DNA of 64,000 nucleotides from Burkholderia sp. D-99 (GTDB lineage: Bacteria; Pseudomonadota; Gammaproteobacteria; Burkholderiales; Burkholderiaceae), in the NCBI RefSeq assembly GCF_011605345.1, contig NZ_JAAOXM010000005.1, forward strand, positions 124,001 through 188,000. Reading direction: 5' to 3'. The translations under genes were made by a program, and so were the position numbers. The stretch's first letter is position 1. Each line of letters opens with the position of its first letter. This document shows, piece by piece, positions 47,322 through 59,600 of this stretch. The notes beneath the pieces are model-generated. The model made no database searches. It had not been told where the DNA came from and worked only from the letters and a program-made list of their open reading frames with translations.

Positions 47322-47745
47322 CGCCGCTTCCTTTCGCGAATCGGATCGCGGTCCCGGCTTCGGCTGCTTCATCGACCCTCTGTTCAACTCTGTCGGAAGA
47401 CGCCTGACGAGGCGTTGAAGCTGCGCTCGCGCGCGCCGCGCGCCGACATGATCCGAACATCGTGCCGCTCATCCATTTGTCGCGGATATCCGGGGCAAAC
47501 CGACGAAGCACCGGCCATCGAATCCGGTGCGATGCGCGGCGCCGCGGGTCGGATCGACGCATTCGGCCCTTGAAGCGGTCGCCGGCCCGGGCGATCCGCC
47601 GTTCGTTGAAAACGGGATCGTCACGTGACGAAGCGGCATCGTCCGGACGCCCGCTCGTTGCACGGAGGGTTCGACAGTCGTACGCGCGAACACCCGCATC
47701 GCATCGTCGCCGCCTCCGATGACACCCGGCGGCCCGGGTCACCGG
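47322..47745. other. Convergent intergenic region
   Basis: About 420 bases between the ends of the LuxR and ABC exporter genes. No gene or clear hairpin-plus-T-run terminator recognised. Confidence 0.3.
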
Positions 47746-49449
47746 TCATCCTGCCATGTCGGCGCTGACGGGACACCTGGCCGAATCGGAGAAGATGCGA
47801 CCGCTATCCAGGCGAATGACCCGACCGGCCAGCCTGAAATACTGATCGTCATGGGTCACGATGATCACGCATTTCCCCCGCGCTTGCAGATCGGGCACCA
47901 GCACTTCGTAGAAGAATTTCTTGAAAACCGGATCCTGGTCGGCAGCCCATTCGTCCAGGATATAAATCGGGCGATCCTCGATGTAGGCGCAAAGCAACGC
48001 CAGTCTCTTGCGCTGCCCCGTCGACAAGGCCGTGGTCGTCGAGTACGTCTTGTCGTGAATTTCGATCTTGCCGGCCAGCTTGAGGGTTTCGAGGTATTCC
48101 CGCGCACGCTCGCTGCTCGCGCTTTCATGGTCCGGCCCGATGATGCGATTGAATAGATGGAAATCGGTAAATACGGTGGAAAACAGATTCCGGTACGGCT
48201 CCCGCGCATCGTCGTCGATGACCTCTCCGTCCAGGGCAATATGGCCTTCGGTTGGCGCATAGAGGCCGCTGAGCACCTTCGCCAGTGTGCTTTTGCCGCT
48301 GCCGTTTCCACCAATCACATAGATCAGTTCTCCGGCGTGAATCGTCAGGTTGACGGGGCCCAGGACGAAGTCGACCGACGACGCGTTGTCACGGTAGGTC
48401 ATCTTGACGTCGCGCAACTCGATACGCTGCCATGACCTGATCGGCGTGGATTCCCCCATGCCGGGCGAGGGCGGCTTGCCGAATGAATCTGGCGTGTCGT
48501 CGATCAGGAAACCGAATTCCGCGAGTCGGGCGAGGGCGGTCTTGCCCTCGGCCACGATCGGCAGAATGTTGATCAGCATGGTCAGCGGCCCCATCATGTA
48601 GAGCACGGCCAGGATGCTCGCCATGAGTACGGCGGGATCCACGACGCCGAGAGACGGCACGCCGAACAGCAGGAATCCGAGCAGGACCGCCACGGTGACC
48701 TGGCCGATGCTGTCGCCGGTCATGAACCAGAAGCGTTCGATGAAGTTGTAGCCCGCCACGCGCCGTGACGAGACTTCGATCGCCGCCTTGGTGAACCAGC
48801 GTCGTCTGGCCCGGTTGAGCTTGAGTTCCTTGATGCCGAACACGAGGCTATGCGTGTATTCGTTGAACTGGACGAACTCGTCGCGCACGCGTTCCGTGAA
48901 ATTGGCCGCCTTTCGATAGAACAACAGGTAGAGCACCAGGCCGACGATCGTCAGCGTGACCGTCGACGCGAAAACGATCCACGACAGATAGGCGAGATAG
49001 GCGACGCTGCACATCAGGATGACGGATTGAACCAGGATCGTCGGTATGGTGAGCAGGGTCTGGCTCAGTTGCGGAATGTCTTGCGTCAGCATCGTCAGCA
49101 CATGCGGCGCGCCGCGCCTGTCGATGTCTTCCAGCGGCGTCGCCAGGATGCGCTTGCACAGGTTGACGCGCAATCGCGTCATGATCTTCATGCACGCGTA
49201 GGACGGCATCGCGGCAGCGCCGCTCCGGCAGATCACCGCGACGACGTTCACCGCGATGAAGATCATCAACAGCATCGGTCGATCGTCCTGGTCGTGAAGC
49301 ACCCGGCTGATCAGGCCGACGCCCGCGATCGACGCCACGCCGCTGATGAGGCCCGTCAGGACCGTGCCCAGGGTCAACCAGGGATGACTGCGCCACATCA
49401 GGGTGACGGCTGAGTGCCACGGCGGCGATTTGCTTTGCGCGGAGTCCAT
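47746..49449 (-). CDS. ocfA: Cyclic peptide export ABC transporter (permease-ATPase fusion)
   Basis: A 567-residue half-transporter of the SyrD/PvdE type. Six transmembrane helices occupy about 20-310. The nucleotide-binding domain has Walker A GGNGSGKST, signature LSTGQ, Walker B YILDEWAADQD and the switch His in IIVTHDD. It would export the assembled peptide across the inner membrane, functioning as a dimer. It is the first gene of the 3' part of the NRPS cluster. The symbol follows the order A-B-C-D-E of the occidiofungin cluster as recalled; the family call is firm, the cluster identity less so. Confidence 0.88.
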   Translation of the reverse strand: MDSAQSKSPPWHSAVTLMWRSHPWLTLGTVLTGLISGVASIAGVGLISRVLHDQDDRPMLLMIFIAVNVVAVICRSGAAAMPSYACMKIMTRLRVNLCKRILATPLEDIDRRGAPHVLTMLTQDIPQLSQTLLTIPTILVQSVILMCSVAYLAYLSWIVFASTVTLTIVGLVLYLLFYRKAANFTERVRDEFVQFNEYTHSLVFGIKELKLNRARRRWFTKAAIEVSSRRVAGYNFIERFWFMTGDSIGQVTVAVLLGFLLFGVPSLGVVDPAVLMASILAVLYMMGPLTMLINILPIVAEGKTALARLAEFGFLIDDTPDSFGKPPSPGMGESTPIRSWQRIELRDVKMTYRDNASSVDFVLGPVNLTIHAGELIYVIGGNGSGKSTLAKVLSGLYAPTEGHIALDGEVIDDDAREPYRNLFSTVFTDFHLFNRIIGPDHESASSERAREYLETLKLAGKIEIHDKTYSTTTALSTGQRKRLALLCAYIEDRPIYILDEWAADQDPVFKKFFYEVLVPDLQARGKCVIIVTHDDQYFRLAGRVIRLDSGRIFSDSARCPVSADMAG

Positions 49450-49486
49450 GAGTCGCTATTCGGAGAGGCGTGAAAACGGGAAGGGC

Positions 49487-49966
49487 TCAGTTGACCAGGT
49501 GACTGAGTTCGATGACGTGTGCCGCCGATCTCAATCTCGACGAGGCCTCGTGCCTTCCGAGAAACGTGATGCTTTCGACGATTTCCAACGGCGAATCGGA
49601 AAACAGGATGCAGCACTTCAGCAGGCGCTGCGCACGGTCCCAGCCGACGTTCATGGAATCGGCCACGCCCTGCAACGCAGCCTCGACCGACGCGGCCGTC
49701 CAGCCGTCGTTCCGGATCAGCTGCGACTCGATCAGCCGAAGAAATTTCAGGAGGGTGCGGGGATTGCTTTCGATGCTGTACATGAGGATGTAATCGATCC
49801 GCAGTTTCTTCGTGATCAACGGAAAAATCAGGTCGATCACGCCGGCGGTCGATTCACATTTCCCGTAAGCCAGCGAAATCGCCTCGCCGAGCTTGCGGTC
49901 CCGGTGAAGCGCATCCAGTGCGGCCTGTACGAATGCCGCTTCATGGTCAACGGTAGTGATTTGCAT
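49487..49966 (-). CDS. ocfB: Stand-alone GluRS anticodon-binding-like domain protein
   Basis: About 159 residues from ATG at 49966; a TTG three codons upstream gives a slightly longer form. Its C-terminal half resembles the end of bacterial glutamyl-tRNA synthetase: GWTAASVEAALQGVADSMNV, then DSPLEIVESITFLGR and a following helix, matching the W-x(5)-V/H helix, AV/CIL strand region and IGK/LGR block of GltX. The N-terminal half carries a KKLRIDYILMYSIESNPRTL helix. No catalytic Rossmann core is present, so it cannot charge tRNA. Its job in a peptide cluster is unknown. The symbol is by position in the occidiofungin-type order. Confidence 0.6.
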   Translation of the reverse strand: MQITTVDHEAAFVQAALDALHRDRKLGEAISLAYGKCESTAGVIDLIFPLITKKLRIDYILMYSIESNPRTLLKFLRLIESQLIRNDGWTAASVEAALQGVADSMNVGWDRAQRLLKCCILFSDSPLEIVESITFLGRHEASSRLRSAAHVIELSHLVN

Positions 49967-50019
49967 GATAGTCAATGGCCTGTCGAGTGATGGATCGCGG
50001 CGAGCGTGGACCGCAGGCG

Positions 50020-50676
50020 TTACCAGCCATCCGGAATGGGCATGGAATAGGTCAGCGGCTTTTCCGGCATGACTTCGTCCATGATGTCGGAGTAGCCGGA
50101 CTCCTGGCCGACCAGATTGGGCTCGAAGCAGTAGCAGTTGAACGTCTTCTGCAGGACGAGGTTGTTGCGGTCGTTGATGGCCGGCGGATGCTCGTTGATC
50201 GCGATGAACGCGTCGTAAAGCGAGTGCCTGACGACGTACGCATGCGCGGTCAGCGTCTCCACCGTCTTGACGACGTTCGGCGCGACGGGAATGGGCGGTG
50301 CGAAGTGATACGCGCCCAGAAACAGCATGTGCCAGTCATCCGGCACCTGCGCGATGAACTCGGGGAAGCGCGCGGCGAAATCGGCGGCGAAGAACGCGTC
50401 GTCCTCGAAGATCAGGACTTCGCTCGCGCCGGCGGCCTTGGCCTGCTTGACGGCGGCGAGATGGCTCATCGTGCAGCCGTAGTCCTGCGGACGCATGTGG
50501 CTCAAGGATTCCGGCACGCTCGCGAGCCTTGCATCGACGGCGGGCAGCCGTTCCACCGTGAGGATGTTCTGCTCGGCGAATTTTCGCTGCATCGCCTCCC
50601 AGCGATCGGGACGCCGGTCCAGGTTGATGCAGACCTTGCGGGCGAAAGTGTTGTCGATCGTCGGCGTTGATTTCAT
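50020..50676 (-). CDS. ocfC: Family-25 glycosyltransferase (LPS-type fold)
   Basis: A 218-residue GT25-type enzyme. Motifs: INLDRRPDRW near residues 17-26 at the N-terminus, IFEDDAFF with the acidic pair expected at the nucleotide-sugar/metal site, and a DWHMLFLGAY segment. Its start overlaps the NRPS stop by four bases (ATGA), so translation is coupled. In occidiofungin the peptide carries a sugar (xylose) on the long-chain residue and ocfC is described as a glycosyltransferase; the position here agrees. The sugar used here cannot be read from sequence. Confidence 0.8.
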   Translation of the reverse strand: MKSTPTIDNTFARKVCINLDRRPDRWEAMQRKFAEQNILTVERLPAVDARLASVPESLSHMRPQDYGCTMSHLAAVKQAKAAGASEVLIFEDDAFFAADFAARFPEFIAQVPDDWHMLFLGAYHFAPPIPVAPNVVKTVETLTAHAYVVRHSLYDAFIAINEHPPAINDRNNLVLQKTFNCYCFEPNLVGQESGYSDIMDEVMPEKPLTYSMPIPDGW

Positions 50677-53600
50677 GAGGGCGTTTTTTCCAGGAACTGA
50701 TTGACATGGGCAGCGAGGACACCGGCATGCGGATCGAGCAGCATGGTCAGGTGGTCGCCAGGGACGTCCGTCACCTCGACGGGAAGCGCCGAGAAGCGTG
50801 ACCACCCCCAGGCCGGGTCCAGGCGAAGCTGCGCGATCTCGGGCGACGGGTCGTAGTCGCCAGGATCGCGCTCGGTACTGCGGAACAACGCGATCGGCAC
50901 GGGCAGCGGAGAAGCTTGTGGCGCGTAGTGCGCCTTGAAGTTGGCCTGATAGACGCGCAGATAGGCGCGCAGGCGGTCGGGTCCGGCGTCCGCGAACCAG
51001 CTGCCGCGAGCGCCGATCCGGTCGAGGATCAGGCCGGCCTGGCCGTCGGGATCGAGCGGGACGAGGTCGTCTCGCGTCACCTGAAGGTCGGTCCCGAGGA
51101 AGGTGCCGATTTCGTGGGCGATCGCGACCAGCCATTCGGTGTCGTCCCAGTCCTGCCAGTAGGTGGCGGCCGGGCTGTCGATGGGTGCGGACGCATCGAA
51201 GATCGCCAGCAGCTTCACGACGGCGCCCTTGGCGACGAGCTGCCGGCTCATTTCGAGCGCCACCTGCGCGCCGAACGAGTGGCCCGCCAGGTAGTAAGGG
51301 CCCGCGCCCACCAGCGGCCAGATGCGTTCGATGTGACGGGCCGCGATGTCTTCCACGCGGGTGAGCGGCAGGCAGGCGCCGTCGAGGCCGAGCGCTTCCA
51401 GCCCGTGAATCGCGTGGGTTCCGCTCAGGTGGTTCGCGAGCGGGTGGAAGTAGACGACGTTCCCGCCGGCGCCCGGCAGGAGGAACAGCGGCGCAGCGGG
51501 ACCGCCGTCGCGGATCGGCACGAGCCCGCCGGCAGGGGCGGACGGTTCCTGCGTGGCCAGCGCCGCCGCCAGTTTCTCGATCGTCGGATTCTCGAAGAGA
51601 CAGGAAATCGGCAGCCGGCGATCGAACGCCTTCTCGACATTGGCCATCAGCTGGATCGCGATGATCGAGTGACCGCCGAGATCGAAATAGTTGTCGCTGA
51701 CCTTGATGTCGTCTCGCTTGAAGATCCGCTGCCAGATCGCCAGCAACGTGCTTTCGTGTGCCGTCGGCGCGACGGCGCGTGCCGCCGTAACCGGACCGGC
51801 GGCGGGTTGGACGGCAGGGTCGGCCACGCCGCGCGGCGCGCCCGGCTGGCCACCGGCAGCCGGCCCATCGGCGAGCTGGCCGGTCAACTGGTCAGGCTCG
51901 GCGGCGAATCGCTCCAGCAACGCGCGGAGGGTGTCCAGCATCTGCCGCACCACGTCGGGCGCGACGCGGTGTGCGTCGTGCGAAATTTCGAAGCCGATGC
52001 GCTCGTTCGGGTGCACGGTCAGGGTCAGCGGGTAATTCGATTCCGCGAAGGCGCGGGTGTCGAGGATCTCGATGTCGTCCGGCCCGAGATCGGGAGCAGC
52101 GGCAACCGGGAAGTTCTCGAACACCAGCAGGCTGTCGAACAGGCTGTCGCGGGCGGGCAGTTCGCTCCATGACTGGATATCGACCAGCGAGCTGTACGAA
52201 TGCGGTTCCATGGCCGTCTGGGCTGCGTGGACCTCCGCCAGCCATTCGACGAAGGGGCGCTCCGGCGCGATGCGCAAGCGCAGCGGCAGCGTGTTGATGA
52301 ACAGCCCTGCGATTGACTCGACGCCGTCGAGCATCGGCGGGCGACCGGACACGGTGACGCCGAAGACGATGTCGTCCGTTCCGGCGTGGCGCTGCAGCAC
52401 CAATGCCCAGACAGCGCGTATCAGGACGTTGAGGGTGACGCGATGGGTGCGCATGAGCGCTTGCAGCCGCGCGGCCAGGGCCTCGTCCAGCAGGAATTGC
52501 TGTGTCCGCCGCGTAGCCTGCCGAGCGGCGTCGCCGGCGGCCTGCCGGGCCGGACCGGCCGCGATCGGCGTGGCGGCATGGAACCCCGCCAGTTCGGCGC
52601 GCCACCAGGTTTCGTCGGCCGGGCGAGGATGGCGCGCGAGCCAGTCGATGTACGTGCGGTATCCCGGCGCCGATGCGGCCGCCGCGGGCGCGCCGGTGCG
52701 GACGAGCGACAGGTAGTCGTCGAACACTTCCTTCATCAGGATGGCGGTGCTCCAGCCGTCGAGAATGATGTGGTGCGCGCTCCAGCAGAAGCGATGGCGC
52801 GTGTCCGTTTCCTGGATCAGCGTGCAGCGGAACAACGGCGCGCGCTGAAGATCGAAGCCGCGCCGCCGGTCATCGGCGAGGAAAGCGTCGAAGTCCTGCG
52901 CACGGCGGGACGCATCGCGGGATCGCCAGTCGAGGCACGTCCACGGCAGGTCGACCGTGTGCAGCACGGTCTGGACGGGCTGATCGCGATCGGCCCACGC
53001 GAACGCGGTGCGCAACACGGGATGGCGCGCGAGCGCATGGGCCCACGCTTGCCGGAGCGCCGGCACCTGGAGCGGGCCGCGGACGACGAAGCTGAACTGC
53101 TGGAAATAGGCGGCGGGATCCAGGTCGTACAGCGAATGGAACAGAATGCCCTGCTGCAGCGAAGAGAGCGGGTAGCTGTCCTCGATGTCGTCCCATGCGG
53201 TGTCCTGGACCGACGCCGCGAAGTCGAGCAGGCGATCCTTGAAGTGCGCGGCCAGATTCTCGACCGTCTGCCGCCGGTGCAGCCGCTCGCCGTAGCGCCA
53301 GTCCACCTGAAGCCTGCCGTCGACAACGGCGGCGACGATCTCGAACGCATGCGTGCGCTGCGACCGCTCGGCACGCAGCGAACCGAGGTCCTCGGCCGCC
53401 GGGCGCCAGCCTTCGGATTGCTGCAACACGGTATCGAGCTGCCCGTGATAGTTGAACAGGATATCGGCGTTCGGCAGCGTGGCGAGACCGTCGCGCACCG
53501 CGTCGTCGGGGCTCAGGTAGCGAAGCAGCGAATAGCTGAAGCCTTCGGCCGGAATCCTGCGCAACTGCTGCCGTGCGGCACGCAGCGCTTCCTCCGGCGT

Positions 53601-56600
53601 GTGCCGAGCGTCGGCCTCGAGCACGACGGGGTAGATGGAGGTGAACCAGCCCACCGTCCGGGTGAGGTCGAGCGGCGCATCCGACACGTGGCGGCCGTGA
53701 CTCTCGAGATCGATCCGGGTGCGGGCGTTGCCCGTGACCATGCTGCAGGCTTGCGCAAGCGCGGCGAGCAGGACGTCGTTGATGCGGGTGTCGTGGGCCC
53801 GCGGCAGCCGGCGCAGCAATGCCGTCGTGGCGGCTTCGTCCAGCTCGAACGACACGGACGCCGCGTCGCCGACCGCGTTGCTGGCCGCGCCCGCGGCCGG
53901 ATAATCGACCGGCATCGGTTCGACGGGCTGCGCGACGAGGGCCTGCCACAGCCCGGCTTCGTTGCCGATGGCCGGCGACCGGCTCAGTTGCTGCAGATGC
54001 AACGCCCATTCGCGGAACGAAGTTGTTTTCTCGGGCAGCGGCTGGCCGTGGTAGGCGGCATGCAGATCCTCGAGGAGCACGCGCCACGACACGCCGTCCA
54101 CCGCCAGGTGATGGACCGACACGAACAGGCGGGCGAGCGGCTCGTCCGCCACGCAGAAGAGCCGGGCCGCCAGTAGCGGGCCGTGCGTGATGTCGATGCC
54201 GCGTTCGGCTTCGGCGGCGGCGGCGCGCATCGCCGCCAGGCGCTCGCCGGCGTCGCCGGCGATCTCCCGCTTCGCGAAGCATGCGGGCGCCTCGCCGCCG
54301 GCGACGACTTCCTGGGTCCAGCGGCCCGCGCTGCGCGAAAAACGCAGGCGCAATGCATCGTGATGTTCGTGGACTTGCCGGAACGCGTCGGCGAGCCTCG
54401 ACGCGTCGATATCCGCCGGCACCTGGATCAGGACCGTCTGGTTGTAGTGCGACGGCGCATCGGTCTCCTGCTCGAAGAACCAGTGCTGCACCGGTGTGAG
54501 CGGCGCATCGCCCAGCGGGCTGACGCTCGACGCATACGTTGCCCGCTCTTCGGGTGCGGCGGCCAGCTGCGCGATCGTCTGGTACTGGAACAGCTGTTTC
54601 GCCGTCACACGAAGTCCCGCCCGATTGGCGCGCGCGATGACCTGAATGCTCAGGATGGAATCGCCGCCCAGTTCGAAGAAGTTGTCGTGGATGCCGACCG
54701 AAGGCAGTTGCAGCACGTCTTGCCAGATTGACGCCAGCAGGATTTCCCGGGGCGTGACGGCCGGCGCGTGCGGCAGGGCCGCGTCGATCGTGTCCGCGGG
54801 CGCAGGCAACGCCTTGCGATTGATCTTGCCGTTGGGCAGCATCGGCAAGGACGCCAGCGCGACGAACTGCGACGGCACCATGTAGTCAGCGAGCTTGCCG
54901 GCCAGATAGGCGCGAAGATCGGCGAGGTCCGGCGTTGCGGTCGCGATATAGGCGATCAGGAACGTTCGGATGCCTTCCGTTTTCGCGATCACGACACAGT
55001 CGTCGACCGCCGGATGCGTGCGCAGCGCCGCCTCGATCTCACCGGGTTCGATGCGCAGGCCGCGCAGCTTGATCTGGTGATCGATGCGGCCGAGGAACTC
55101 GATATTGCCGTCGGGGCGGTAACGCGCGAGATCGCCGGTGCGGTAAAGGCGCGCCCGCGGGTCGGTCGAGAACGGGTCGGCGATGAACTTCTCGGCGCTC
55201 AGTTCCGGCTCGCCGTGATAGCCGAGCCCCACCGGCGTGCCGCCGATCAGCAGTTCGCCTGCGATGCCGAGCGGCGTGGGCTGCATGTGCGCGTCCACGA
55301 TATGAAGGCGGGTATTGGCGATGGGCCGGCCGATCGGGACGATACGGTGCGGGTCGTCGCGCTTGCACTCCCATGCGGTCACGTCGACGGCGGCTTCCGT
55401 GGGGCCGTAGAGGTTGTACAGCCTGACGTCCAGGCGCTCGAAGCAGCGCTGCTGCAGGTCGTAGGGCAGCGCCTCGCCGCTGCACACGACGCGGCGCAGC
55501 GACGTGCAGTGCGCGTCCAGGTCCGGATGGTCGAGGAAGGCACGCAGCATCGACGGCACGAAGTGAATCGTGGTGATCCGTTCGCGCGCGATGAGTTCGG
55601 CCAGATAGTCGGTCTCGCGCTGTCCGCCGGGTCGGGCGAATACGAGGCGCGCACCGGTGACGAGCGGCCAGAAGAACTCCCAGACCGAGACGTCGAAGCT
55701 GAACGGGGTCTTCTGCAGGACGGCGTCGTCGGCGTCGAGCGAGTAGGCGTGCTGCATCCAGAGGATGCGGTTGGTGATCGCGCGATGGGTGTTGAGCGCG
55801 CCCTTGGGCCGGCCGGTGGAACCGGACGTGTAGATCATGTAGGCGAGGTTGTCGCCGCTCAGATCAGGCTCGGGGTTGGCCACGGCGTCGGGATCGAGGT
55901 CGAGTTCGCTGGAATCGACGACGATCAGGGCGGCTTCGGTGTCGGGCAGCGCGTCGCGCAGATGTTGCTGGGTGAGGAGCCAGCGCAACTGCGCGTGCTC
56001 GATCATGAAGCGCACGCGCTCGGCGGGATAGTCGGGGTCGACGGGGACGTAGGCGCCGCCGGCCTTGAGGACGGCGAGCAGCGCGACGATCATGTCGAGC
56101 GAGCGCTCCATGGCGACGCCGACGAGGGCGTCGGGCCCGACACCGAGGGCGATGAGCCGGTGCGCGAGGCGGTTGGCGCGCAGGTTGAGTTCGGCGTAGG
56201 TGAGCGTGCCGTCGTCATGGACGGCGGCGACGGCATCGGGCGTGCGCTCGACCTGCTGTTCGAACAGGCGGTGCAACGGTTGAGCGGCGGCCTCGCCAAA
56301 ATCCGTTTCGGTCTGGTTCCACTCGACGGTCAGCAGGTTCCGCTCCGCTTCGCTCGTCAACGCAAGCCCGCCGAGCGGCCGGTCCGGATCGGCGATCACG
56401 GCATCGACGAGCGTGCGGAAGTGTTCCGCCATGCGATCGATCGTGGCGGCGTCGAACAGGTCCAGGTTGTATTCCAGCGAGCCCGCCAGGCCGTCGTCGG
56501 CATCCTGGATATGGAGCGTGAGGTCGAACTTGGCGGTGTGGGTCTCCACCGACACCGGCGTCGCCACGAGACCGGGGAAGCTCAGCGCCTGGGATTGCGC

Positions 56601-59600
56601 TTTCTCGTACGCGAACACGGCCTGGAAAACCGGCGTGCGGCTCAGGTTGCGCTCGAGCTTGAGCGAATCCACGACCTGTTCGAACGGAATCTCCTGGCGG
56701 CTATAGCCGTCCAGCGCGACGCGCTTCACGCGCGCCAGCAATTCGTCGAAGCTCGGATTGCCCGACAGGTCCACGCGCAGCGCGAGCATGTTCGCGAAGA
56801 AGCCGATCAGCGGCTCGGTCATGCTGGAGCGCCGATTGGCGATCGGGGAGCCGATGACGAGGTCCTGCTGATGGCTGTACCGCGACAGCAGCAGCGCATA
56901 CGCAGCGAGTACGACCATGAACGTGCTGGTGCCGGACGCACGTGCGATCGCGCGCAGGCCGTCGGCGCGTTCGCCGTCCAGCCGGAACGGCAGCACCGCG
57001 CCGCGGAACTGCTGGATGGCGGGGCGGGGACGGTCGGTGGGCAGTTCGATCAGGTCCGGCGCGTCCGTCAGCGATGCGCTCAGAAGCGCCAGTTCCCGAT
57101 GCGTATCGGCGGACGCCAGGCGCTCGTGCTGCCACACCGCGTAGTCCGCGTACTGGATGGCCAGTTCCGGCAGCGGCTGGCCTGCATAGAGCGCGGCCAG
57201 TTCGCCGATGAGGATGCCTGACGACCACGCATCCGACACGATGTGATGCATCACGACGCCGAAGACGTGCAAATCCGCATGCACGCGATACAGCACGACG
57301 CGATAGAGCGGCCCGGCGGCGAGATCGAACGGGCGATCGGCTTGCTCGGCGAGCAGCGCGAGCGCCTCGGACTCGCTGGCGACGTCGACGACGTCGAGCG
57401 CGACCGGCGCGGGCGGCGCGATGCGCTGGACCCCGAGGCCGTCGATGGCGGGAAACGTCGTGCGCAGGATCTCGTGACGCCGGCTGATCCCGGACACGGC
57501 GGCCCGCAGGCGCGAGAGGTCCAGTGCGCCGTCGAAACGCAGCGCGCTCGAGATGTTGTAGGCGGCCGACGGGCCTTCCAGTTGCGCGAGGAACCACAGG
57601 CGCTGCTGCGGAAAGGACAGCGGCAGGTCGTTCGCGCGTGAGCGGGGCAGGATGTTGCCGGCCGTCGCACCGGCGCGGGGTGACGACGCCTCGATCAGGT
57701 CGGACACCGCGCCGATGGTCTGGAGTTCGAAGATCGCGTCGATGCCGATCTCGACGGAGAAGCTGCCCCAGATCCGCGAGACCAGCTGCATGGCCTGGAG
57801 CGAATCGCCGCCGTAGTCGAAGAAGCGGCCGGCGAGATCGACGGCCGGGTTGTCGAGCACGTCGCGCCAGATGCGCAACAGTTCGAGCTGGACCGGCGTG
57901 GCGTCGGGACTGGCCGCGTCGGGCGCCGCGGCCGGCTCCATGGCCAGCAGCGCCGGGCGATCCAGCTTGCCGTTGGCGTTGAGCGGAAATTCGGCGATCA
58001 GGACGATGTCGGACGGGACCATGTAGTCCGGCAGTTTCCCGCCCAGGAACGCCCTGAGGTCCGGCACGTTCAGGCTCGCGGAACCCTTGACGTAGGCCGC
58101 CAGCTTGCGCACGCCGTGAGCCGATTCGCGCAGCATGACCGCTGCGCCGACGACCGCCTCGTGCGCGGTGATCGCGGCCTCGATCTCGCCGAGTTCGACA
58201 CGGTGCCCGCGAATCTTGACCTGGTCGTCGACGCGCCCATAGCACTGGATCCGTCCGTCGGGCAGCCATCGGCCGATGTCGCCGGTGCGGTAGATGCGCG
58301 CTTCGCCGGGGAACGGATGCTCGACGAATTTCGCGGCGGTGACGTCGGGTCGCAGGTGGTAGCCGCGTGCGAGGCCGGCGCCGGCGAGGCAGATTTCCCC
58401 CGGCACGCCAAGCGGGACCGGCCGCAGGGCCTCGTCGAGCATGTACACCCGGGTGTTGGCGATGGGCCGGCCGATCAGCACCGAAGCCGGCACGTCCTCG
58501 ACGCGCTCGACGATGCAGCCGACCGTCGCCTCGGTGGGACCGTACTCGTTGTAGATTTCGATCGACGGATCGATCTTCCGCAGCGTCGCGATGTGCTGGG
58601 GCGTCAGTTCCTCGCCGCCGACGATCACCTTGCGCACGCCGGAGCGTGCCAGGTTCATGTACTCCAGCAGATGAATGTGGGTCGGCGTGAGCTTGAGGGT
58701 GTCGACGCCGCTGCCGGGCTGGAACATCCGGGCCAGAATGGTGTCGATGCTTTCCGACTGCGGATAGATGCGCAGCGTCTTGCCGCGCACCAGCGGGCAG
58801 AAGAGGTTGGTCAGCGTGAAATCGAAGCACAGCGAGCTGTACAGGCCGAAACTGCCGGTCGTGCTTTCCGGAAAGTAGTACTCGACGGCCCACGCGATGT
58901 AGTGGGCCAGGTTCCGGTGTTCGAGCAGGCAGCCTTTCGGGCGCCCGGTCGAGCCGGACGTGTAGATCACGTAGGCCAGGTTCGCCGGTTCGGCGCGGCA
59001 AGGCGGATTGTCCGGCAGCGGCGTCCAGTGGGGGAGCTCCTGGTCCAGCAGCAGTGTCACGCCGGAGAACTCGTACCATTGCGCCAGTTGACTCGACTGG
59101 GTCACCAGCAGCGACAGGCCGGTGTCGCCGAGAATGTGATTGATCCGTTCGGCCGGATAGGCCGGGTCCAACGGAACGAACGCCGCCCCTGCCTTCAGGA
59201 TGCCGAGAATCGCGACGATCATCCATTCGGAACGTTCGAGCATGACGCCGACCAGCGATTCCTGCCCGACGCCGTAATGTTCGCGCAACTGATGCGCGAG
59301 GCTGTTGGCCCGGGCGTTCAGGTCGGCGTAGGTCATCAACGCACTGTCGGTGACGAGGGCCGGCGCTGCCGGCGTGCGGGCGACCTGCGCTTCGAACATC
59401 TCGACGACCGTCGGATGGCGAGGGCCGGCCGCCGCGGTTTCGTTGAAGGTGGCCAGCTGCCGGCGCGCGTCCGGCGCGCTCGAGTCGATGTCGCCGACCG
59501 GCTGGTCGAGGTGTTCGAATGCCTGCATCACAGTGGCGAGGCCGCTTGCGAAACCGTCCATGACGAATGGCTCGATGGCGCCGGCATGACGAATCTCGAT

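Noticed and set aside
52386..57221. Long plus-strand frames opposite the NRPS genes (for example 52386-54176, 54768-57221)
   Set aside because: High GC makes long antisense frames common. The minus-strand frame carries complete NRPS motifs across the same DNA.
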